Source: Candidatus Proendomicrobium guianensium
Lineage (GTDB): Bacteria > Elusimicrobiota > Endomicrobiia > Endomicrobiales > Endomicrobiaceae
Assembly: GCA_009785775.1 (NCBI GenBank)
Contig: WQVR01000011.1
Coordinates: 1-11,518, forward strand
DNA length: 11,518 bases
Reading direction: 5' to 3'
Shown here: one piece after another, positions 6,945-11,518 of the stretch
How positions within the stretch are numbered: the first letter of the stretch is position 1
Layout: each line of letters starts with the position of its first letter
Program-made: the position numbers and the translations under genes
Notes under the pieces: model-generated
Seen by the model: the letters and a program-made list of their open reading frames with translations, nothing else
What the model was told of the DNA's origin: nothing
Databases searched by the model: none

Positions 6945-6960
6945 GGTCTTAGACCCTCCT
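6943..6960 (-). promoter_or_regulatory. Strong Shine-Dalgarno embedded in a 15-nt perfect palindrome before metV
   Basis: On the minus strand AGGAGGG (6960-6954) is the best ribosome binding site in the window. It overlaps AGGGTCTAAGACCCT (6957-6943), a 7+1+7 perfect inverted repeat whose last two bases are also in the proposed CTG start codon. In RNA, GGGTC and GACCC could pair around a TAA loop and mask the GGG of the SD, so this may be a translational switch; as DNA it could be an operator. The similar GGGTGTAACACCC precedes rplY. Confidence 0.6.
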
Positions 6961-6970
6961 TGAATTACGG

Positions 6971-7561
6971 CTAGTTTACGCCACTGTTATTTGCAAGCGT
7001 TTCCATAACTTTCGCCCACCCTTTTTCCAAACCCAAACTGTCAACTGCATTAAAAAGTTCAACACACTTGTTAAGCACATTATTTACAGTTTCATTATCT
7101 TCTCTGGGAAAGTTTGAAAGTACAAAATTTGCGGTTGGGATTTTTTCGGGCAAGGGGCCAATACCGAGTTTTACGCGCGCAAATTCTTGCGTGCCAAGGC
7201 ATGATATTATAGAACTTATGCCATTATGCCCGCCGGCAGAACCGCTCATTCTTATTTTCCAACTGCCAAACGCTACGGCAAAATCATCATAAAACACTAA
7301 TATTTCTGACGGCTTTATTTTATAATACTTCATAAATGCCGCTAAAGGCTCGCCCGATAAATTCATGTACGTCACGGGCTTAATAAAGCTTGCTTTTGTG
7401 CTTACAGAAATATCCGCCATATTATCGGTTTTCCACTTTTGCCCTAAACTTTCAACTATACAGTCCAGTGCTTTAAAACCGAAATTATGGCGGGTATTTT
7501 TATATTTTTCTCCGGGGTTTCCAAGCCCCACAAAAAGTTTAATCAAGCCGCTTTTGGGCAT
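6971..7561 (-). CDS. pth: Peptidyl-tRNA hydrolase
   Basis: Releases stalled peptidyl-tRNAs in the cytosol by cleaving the ester bond between peptide and tRNA. 196 residues, the usual length. The conserved sites are all present: VGLGNPGEKY (N15), NTRHNFGF with catalytic H25, TYMNLSG (N67), VFYDDF (D92) and GSAGGHNGISSI (N113), matching E. coli N10, H20, N68, D93 and N114. The start is ATG 7561, only 3 nt after the rplY stop. No clear Shine-Dalgarno is seen at normal distance, so translation is probably coupled to rplY. The glmU-prs-ctc-pth order is widely conserved, for example in Bacillus where pth is called spoVC, and that supports the assignment. Confidence 0.96.
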   Translation of the reverse strand: MPKSGLIKLFVGLGNPGEKYKNTRHNFGFKALDCIVESLGQKWKTDNMADISVSTKASFIKPVTYMNLSGEPLAAFMKYYKIKPSEILVFYDDFAVAFGSWKIRMSGSAGGHNGISSIISCLGTQEFARVKLGIGPLPEKIPTANFVLSNFPREDNETVNNVLNKCVELFNAVDSLGLEKGWAKVMETLANNSGVN

Positions 7562-7564
7562 TTG

Positions 7565-8230
7565 TTATTTTTTAGCGGCGTCGCCTTCGCCCTCTTTATC
7601 TTTTTTGCCTTTAGATATAACTTCAGGCTGGGCGGCTTCCGCGCCTGCTTCAGCCGTGGCTTCCGCTTCGCCCCTTGGCGCTGAAACGTTAACTATAAGC
7701 GTTGAAGGCTCTTGGGTATACTCTACCCCATCAAGCTTAGGCAAGGTAGCAACGGTAATTGAATCTCCCAGGTTTAGGTTTGTAACGTCTACCGTTATGG
7801 TTTGGGGAATGTTTGTAGGCAAGCACGAAATTTTTATTTCGCGAAGCAGCGTTTCCATAAGACCGCCGTGGTTTTTAACGCCGTTAGAAACACCTTCTAT
7901 ATGAAGCGGTACGGAAACTTCAATTTTTTCTTTCAAAGATATCGCAAGAAAATCGGCGTGTATGGGGTTTTGGGTAATCATGTCGCGCTGAAGTTCTTTT
8001 AATATCGCGGCTTTTTTACCGCCTGATGTTTCAAGCGTAATAATGGCGTTAACGCCTTCGGTTTTTACTATTTGAAGCAAAACTTTGGAATTAACCGAAA
8101 CTGACTGCGCTTTTTCCTGGTTGCCGTAAAGCACCGCGGGTATTAAGCCCTTTGCGCGAAGTTCCTTAACTGTGTGTTTTGTTTGCGACGCTACATCTCT
8201 TACATCTGCTTTAAGCAATACTTCCTTCAT
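7565..8230 (-). CDS. rplY: 50S ribosomal protein L25, long (Ctc/TL5) form
   Basis: Binds 5S rRNA in the large ribosomal subunit. 221 residues: an N-terminal L25 domain (about 1-92, with LRAKGLIPAVLYG near 24-36), the C-terminal CTC domain (about 95-186, with PLHIEGVSNGVKNHGG at 112-127), and a low-complexity Ala/Glu/Lys tail (about 188-221, ending KKDKEGEGDAAKK). The length fits the two-domain Ctc/TL5 type rather than the ~94-residue E. coli L25. The start is ATG 8230, with GAGGAG 6 nt upstream. It is the third gene of the glmU-prs-ctc-pth neighbourhood. A palindrome lies 20 nt before the ATG. Confidence 0.95.
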   Translation of the reverse strand: MKEVLLKADVRDVASQTKHTVKELRAKGLIPAVLYGNQEKAQSVSVNSKVLLQIVKTEGVNAIITLETSGGKKAAILKELQRDMITQNPIHADFLAISLKEKIEVSVPLHIEGVSNGVKNHGGLMETLLREIKISCLPTNIPQTITVDVTNLNLGDSITVATLPKLDGVEYTQEPSTLIVNVSAPRGEAEATAEAGAEAAQPEVISKGKKDKEGEGDAAKK

Positions 8231-8250
8231 TTTATCTCCTCTACTACCCT

Positions 8251-8263
8251 GGGTGTTACACCC
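8251..8263. promoter_or_regulatory. 13-nt perfect palindrome between prs and rplY (GGGTGTTACACCC)
   Basis: A 6+1+6 inverted repeat in the 71-nt prs-rplY gap. Read on the minus strand it is GGGTGTAACACCC and differs only at the two mirrored S positions from the palindrome over the metV ribosome binding site. On the plus strand it is followed by TTCTTTTTT, so it has an intrinsic-terminator shape in that direction, but no plus-strand gene lies before it. A second small stem (GGGC-AAT-GCCC, 8287-8297) lies next to the prs stop and may act as a weak attenuator or RNA end. Role unknown. Confidence 0.5.
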
Positions 8264-8301
8264 TTCTTTTTTATCGTTATATAAACGGGCAATGCCCTAT
8301 A

Positions 8302-9231
8302 CTATACAAATAGCGCGCTTATAGATACATCTTTAGAAATACGCGTAATGGCTTCTGCAAGCAGTGACGAAACCGATAAAACTTTAATTTTTTCGCTGGT
8401 TTCTTTTTGGCATATGGAATCAGTAATTACAAGTTCTTCTAAGGGTGAATTTTTAATTTTTTGCTTGGCTTGCCCCGAAAGCACACCATGAGAAGCCGCC
8501 GCGAAAACTTTTAAAGCCCCCGCGTTTTTAATGGCTTCTGCAACTTGTGTAAGCGTGCCGGCGGTGTCTACCATGTCATCTAAAATAATGGCGTTTTTAC
8601 CTTTTACCTCGCCTATAATATTCATTATTGCCGCCTCGTTAGGACAAGGGCGGCGTTTGTCTACAATGGCAAGGTCTGCGTCGTTTAAGTGTTTGGCAAA
8701 GTCGCGCGCGCGCTCTGTACCGCCTGCGTCGGGCGAAACTACAACAATGTCTTGTAAATTTTTCTTAGAAAAATAATCCAGCAATACGGGCTTGGCGTAT
8801 AAGTGATCTACGGGGATATCGAAAAAGCCCTGTATTTGACCTGCGTGTAAATCCATAGTTAAAATTCTTGAAAAACCCGCCGAAGCAAGTAAGTTTGCAG
8901 TAAGCTTTGCCGTTATGGGCACGCGCGGTTCGGCTTTTCTGTCTTGGCGGGCATAGCCGTAATAAGGCACAACGGCGGTAATACGCATTGCCGAAGCGCG
9001 CTTTAGAGCGTCGCCAATAATTAAAAGTTCCATTAAGTTTTCATTAACGGGGTTTGACGTGGGCTGTATAACATAGCAATCCGCGCCGCGCACATTGTCT
9101 ACAATTTTTACGCGCGTTTCACCGTCTGAAAAACGCCCTACCATAGCGTCTGCAAGTTCTACGCCCAGTTTTTGGGATATTTGTTTTGCAAGCTCGGGAT
9201 TTGCATTGCCCGAAATAATTTTAATTTTCAT
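8302..9231 (-). CDS. prs: Ribose-phosphate pyrophosphokinase (PRPP synthetase, class I)
   Basis: Makes PRPP from ribose 5-phosphate and ATP for nucleotide, histidine, tryptophan and NAD synthesis. 309 residues, the normal length for class I enzymes. Motifs in order: FSDGE (34-38), YYGYARQDRK (90-99, flexible ATP loop), the MDLHAGQIQGFFD segment (126-138), VVVSPDAGGTERAR (163-176, with the catalytic-loop KRR at 192-194) and the PRPP-binding loop DDMVDTAGTL (218-227). The start is ATG 9231, with AAGGAAG 8 nt upstream. glmU ends 45 nt before it and rplY begins 71 nt after it on the same strand. Nothing in it is unusual. Confidence 0.97.
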   Translation of the reverse strand: MKIKIISGNANPELAKQISQKLGVELADAMVGRFSDGETRVKIVDNVRGADCYVIQPTSNPVNENLMELLIIGDALKRASAMRITAVVPYYGYARQDRKAEPRVPITAKLTANLLASAGFSRILTMDLHAGQIQGFFDIPVDHLYAKPVLLDYFSKKNLQDIVVVSPDAGGTERARDFAKHLNDADLAIVDKRRPCPNEAAIMNIIGEVKGKNAIILDDMVDTAGTLTQVAEAIKNAGALKVFAAASHGVLSGQAKQKIKNSPLEELVITDSICQKETSEKIKVLSVSSLLAEAITRISKDVSISALFV

Positions 9232-9255
9232 AAAACAAACTTCCTTTTTTTATTT

Positions 9256-9270
9256 TAAAGCTAAGCTTTA
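9256..9270. promoter_or_regulatory. 15-nt perfect palindrome between glmU and prs (TAAAGCTAAGCTTTA)
   Basis: A 7+1+7 inverted repeat in the 45-nt glmU-prs gap, about 10 nt upstream of the prs Shine-Dalgarno. On the plus strand CTTTTTT follows it. The geometry (odd length, single central base, TAA/TTA at the centre) matches the palindromes before metV and rplY, but the arm sequence differs. At this AT content a 15-nt palindrome may arise by chance, so function is uncertain. Confidence 0.4.
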
Positions 9271-9276
9271 CTTTTT

Positions 9277-10638
9277 TCAGGCGCGCCTGTTGGGCTTACT
9301 AACTTGCCGCGCTCGCGCAACTACAAGAGTATTTTCAGGCACATTTTTGGTAATTGTAGAACCCGCCGCAACCAAAACATTTTTACCCACGCTTACGGGC
9401 GCTATAAAGTTTACGTTAGAGCCTACAAAAGCGCCTTCGCCTATTACTGTACGGTGTTTACTTTTGCCGTCATAGTTGCATGTAATGGTACCGGCGCCGA
9501 TATTAGCGGCTTTGCCTACATGCGCGTCGCCTATATAAGACAAATGGTTAATTTTTGCACCCGCGCCGATTACAGACTTTTTAACTTCGCTAAAATTGCC
9601 CAAACGCGCATTTTCGCATAAAACGCTTTCCGGCCTTATATGCGCGAACGGCCCCACTTTTACGCCTTTTGCAAGGCGCGCGCCGTTTATGTAAGAGTGT
9701 TCAATTTTAGCATTGTCGCCTATCAGGGAGTTTTTTATAAAACTTCCCGAACCGATTAAACAATTTTTGCCTACTTTAACGTTTCTACCTATAAAAACAT
9801 TAGGATAAATCACGGTGTCGGCGCCTATTTGCGCGTCGCTTGCTATGTAAACACTGTTCGGCGACATTACCGTTACGCCCTTATCCATAAGGCATGAAAG
9901 CGTTTTGCGCTGCAAGTAGGTTTCAGCATTTGCAAGTTCAAGCCTGTTGTTTATGCCTTGCACCTCTTGCGTGCAAGAAGCAACGCAGGAGTAATCTTTA
10001 AACCCTTTTGATTTTACATATTCTACTGCGTCTGTAATATAATACTCTTTTTTTGCATTATTGTTTTTAAGGCGGGGCAAAATGTCCCAAATAACCTTGT
10101 TAAAACAGTATATTCCCGCATTTATTTCTTTTATTGCTTTTTGCTCTGCGCTAGCGTCTTTTTCTTCAACGATTTTTGTAAGCGTGCCGCTTAACCCTGT
10201 TACCATACGTCCGTAACCAAACGGATTTTCAAGCTTAGCAGATAATACTGTAGCACCCGCGCTTTTTTTTATGTGGCTGCTTAGCAATTTTTTTAAAGTT
10301 AGCGGTTCTATTAAAGGAACATCACCCGACAAAACCAAAATATTGCCTTTATAATTTTTAAAGGCGTTTTGCGCCTGCTTTAATGCGTGCCCTGACCCTA
10401 ATTGCTTATCTTGATAAATAACCGTAGTTTTAGTTTTTAATGTTTTTAAATAGTCTTCGACCGCACCTGCTCCCGAGCCTACAACAACGGCAATTCTGTC
10501 GGGAGACAATGCCGAAACGCTTTCTATCACCCTGCCAAGCATTGGCGTTAACGAAACCTCGTGCAGAACTTTCGGCACAGCAGACTTCATTCTTGTGCCT
10601 TTACCGGCGGCAAGTATTACGGCAGAAAAATTTTTCAT
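9277..10638 (-). CDS. glmU: Bifunctional UDP-GlcNAc pyrophosphorylase / GlcN-1-P acetyltransferase
   Basis: Acetylates glucosamine-1-phosphate and then couples it to UTP, giving UDP-GlcNAc for peptidoglycan and other envelope polymers. 453 residues, full length. The N-terminal uridyltransferase domain has LAAGKGTRMKS (9-19), QLGSGHA (79-85), GDVPL (105-109), GYGR (141-144), EEKDA (158-162), NAGIY (173-177) and GINNR (228-232). The C-terminal left-handed beta-helix acetyltransferase runs from about 255, with HIRPES (333-338), GNFSEVKKS (347-355), NHLSYIGDAHVG (catalytic His 365) and NIGAGTITCNYDGKSKHRT (379-397). The start is ATG 10638, with AGG about 7 nt upstream (TTTAGGTTTTGT). It is the first gene of the minus-strand run, and a promoter candidate lies 70-100 nt upstream. 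Confidence 0.97.
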   Translation of the reverse strand: MKNFSAVILAAGKGTRMKSAVPKVLHEVSLTPMLGRVIESVSALSPDRIAVVVGSGAGAVEDYLKTLKTKTTVIYQDKQLGSGHALKQAQNAFKNYKGNILVLSGDVPLIEPLTLKKLLSSHIKKSAGATVLSAKLENPFGYGRMVTGLSGTLTKIVEEKDASAEQKAIKEINAGIYCFNKVIWDILPRLKNNNAKKEYYITDAVEYVKSKGFKDYSCVASCTQEVQGINNRLELANAETYLQRKTLSCLMDKGVTVMSPNSVYIASDAQIGADTVIYPNVFIGRNVKVGKNCLIGSGSFIKNSLIGDNAKIEHSYINGARLAKGVKVGPFAHIRPESVLCENARLGNFSEVKKSVIGAGAKINHLSYIGDAHVGKAANIGAGTITCNYDGKSKHRTVIGEGAFVGSNVNFIAPVSVGKNVLVAAGSTITKNVPENTLVVARARQVSKPNRRA

Positions 10639-10705
10639 ACAAAACCTAAAAACCCCTACGGATATTGTACCCCTAGGAAAGATATATAATATTCAACCCA
10701 AATAT

Positions 10706-10735
10706 TGTATAAAAAAACCCCAAAAAAGTAAACAA
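10706..10735 (-). promoter_or_regulatory. Candidate sigma70-type promoter for the glmU-led gene run
   Basis: On the minus strand TTGTTT (10735-10730) and TATACA (10711-10706) are separated by 18 nt that include runs of T and G. Transcription would start near 10699, giving a leader of about 60 nt. The region is AT-rich and other -10-like strings (TATATAT) lie close by, so the exact promoter is uncertain. The rest of 10639-10857 holds a GCCAGCTGGC palindrome (10760-10769) and no gene. Confidence 0.35.
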
Positions 10736-10788
10736 ACCGTATGCTTAACCGCAGTGTATGCCAGCTGGCTCTCTTATGCGCTATTAAA

Positions 10789-10817
10789 TTGACTTTTATG
10801 GGTTATAATTGTAAAAT
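10789..10817 (+). promoter_or_regulatory. Sigma70-type promoter for the secreted FlgD-Ig protein gene
   Basis: TTGACT (10789-10794), a 17-nt spacer and TAAAAT (10812-10817) fit the consensus with ideal spacing. A perfect TATAAT (10804-10809) sits inside the spacer and could be an alternative -10 without a good -35. The predicted transcript starts near 10824, about 34 nt before the ATG. Confidence 0.6.
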
Positions 10818-10857
10818 CCTCTGCATACGCTATCTTAAAACCAGTTAAACCATTAAA

Positions 10858-11518
10858 ATGTCAATTAAAAAGCTTATATTTTTTGTTTTATTCTTTACTT
10901 TATTTACGCCCAGTCCCTCTAAAGCGCAAAATGTTGTTTTTTCCCCAACCGCAAACCCGGGCAATACATTTACTTTTGACATAAACGCAGGCTTTAGAAA
11001 TATCCGTACCTGGCGTTTTGAAATTTCCTTACTTGACGCGCCAAACCATGTGCGCGTTTTTGAAGGTGAAGGGCACCCCCCTCAGGAAATAATTTGGAAC
11101 GGTAAAGACTCTGCCGGAAATATCGTGCCTTGCGGAATATACGCGGGCGTTTTGTATGTGATTTTAAGAAACCAAACTCACTCTATAGAAAACGCGCAGG
11201 TAATTATAGACACCACGCCGCCTTTGGCTTCAATAACCATACACGAAGACATTTCATTTTTAAAAAACGGCTCACTTACCCAAAATTTTCAAATACACAT
11301 AAGCGCTTCAGACGAAAATGGCATTGACTTCAGCCGCACAAACCTTACAATTTTCACCGGTAATCACAGGCAGGTTAAAAGTTATTTTTTTGGCAGAAAT
11401 ATACCCGCCTACATTATCTGGGACGGCAGAGGCAGTCATTCTACCCGCGTAATGCCTCCAGGGTATTACCGCATTGTTTTTAGCGTTTTTGATATTGCGG
11501 GAAATAGCTCTTTTGTAA
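10858..11518 (+). CDS. Secreted protein with FlgD-like Ig repeats (3' end outside window)
   Basis: The frame is open from ATG 10858 to the window edge: 220 codons with no stop. An in-frame TAA at 10846-10848 fixes the ATG as the first start; no clear Shine-Dalgarno is visible. The N-terminus is a signal peptide: KK at 4-5, hydrophobic LIFFVLFFTLF (6-16), and a predicted SKA|Q cut after residue 23. Two Ig-like repeats follow. The first (about 38-105) carries IIWNGKDSAGNIVPCGIYAG, with W80-N-G. The second (about 145-215) carries IIWDGRGS (W188-D-G), then VMPPGYYRIVF and DIAGNSS. This WDG...G..PxGxY pattern is that of FlgD-type Ig domains seen at the ends of exported or surface proteins. Residues 118-126 (DTTPPLASI) look like a linker. 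Total length, enzyme domains and a C-terminal sorting signal are beyond the edge, so its role is unknown. Confidence 0.85.
   Translation, partial: MSIKKLIFFVLFFTLFTPSPSKAQNVVFSPTANPGNTFTFDINAGFRNIRTWRFEISLLDAPNHVRVFEGEGHPPQEIIWNGKDSAGNIVPCGIYAGVLYVILRNQTHSIENAQVIIDTTPPLASITIHEDISFLKNGSLTQNFQIHISASDENGIDFSRTNLTIFTGNHRQVKSYFFGRNIPAYIIWDGRGSHSTRVMPPGYYRIVFSVFDIAGNSSFV

Noticed and set aside
7365..7904. A 179-codon plus-strand open frame opposite pth and rplY
   Set aside because: It crosses two well-supported minus-strand genes and encodes low-complexity Ser/Pro-rich sequence typical of an antisense shadow.
10804..10809. A perfect TATAAT as the main -10 for the right-end gene
   Set aside because: No -35 lies 16-18 nt upstream of it, whereas TAAAAT at 10812 is 17 nt from TTGACT; it is kept only as an alternative.
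11130..11327. A 65-codon open frame inside the right-end gene
   Set aside because: It is out of frame within the continuous signal-peptide and Ig-repeat coding sequence starting at 10858.

Overview
This window looks like a stretch of a bacterial chromosome of modest GC content (roughly 40-45% by eye). Codon usage is rich in ATA, TTT and AAA, and genes are tightly packed. There are no phage, transposase or CRISPR genes and no tRNA or rRNA that I could recognise. The proteins do not fix the taxon. A Gram-negative-style class A PBP, GlmU, a MetF/MetV pair and a secreted protein with FlgD-like Ig repeats would suit an Elusimicrobiota-like lineage, but that is a guess from general knowledge and could be wrong.

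Left part, plus strand (1-2421). The 5'-truncated end of an RluD-type 23S rRNA pseudouridine synthase overlaps by one base (TAATG) a 393-residue protein with two HD-type (YfbR-like) domains, the first of which appears catalytically dead. That gene overlaps a small single-pass membrane protein with a pilin-like layout but no canonical prepilin peptidase site. The small gene runs 26 bp into the end of the converging PBP gene.

Centre and right, minus strand (10638 down to 2396). Eight genes point the same way, in transcription order glmU - prs - rplY/ctc - pth - metV - metF - aqpZ - pbp1A. The first four form the widely conserved glmU-prs-ctc-pth neighbourhood: UDP-GlcNAc supply, PRPP supply, ribosomal protein L25 and peptidyl-tRNA hydrolase. 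The next two encode a MetV/MetF methylenetetrahydrofolate reductase pair. A water-channel aquaporin and a bifunctional murein synthase follow. GlmU and the PBP stand at opposite ends of the same pathway, from peptidoglycan precursor to polymer. Gaps are 3 to 89 nt except for a 210-nt gap between metV and metF that is filled with stem-loops. Two start calls matter here: metF begins at 6176, not at the longer open frame reaching 6293, and metV most probably begins at a CTG codon (6944) behind a perfect AGGAGGG Shine-Dalgarno.

Right end, plus strand (10858 to edge). A divergent promoter region of 219 nt separates glmU from a gene that is open to the window end. It encodes a secreted protein with a signal peptide and at least two FlgD-like Ig repeats.

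The least explained features are short palindromes at minus-strand gene starts. AGGGTCTAAGACCCT sits over the metV ribosome binding site and GGGTGTAACACCC lies ahead of rplY; they share the pattern GGGTSTAASACCC. A third, unrelated 15-nt palindrome lies ahead of prs. The metV-metF spacer, with three consecutive hairpins, is the best candidate for a dispersed palindromic element or structured RNA. I did not find a clearly new multi-gene system.
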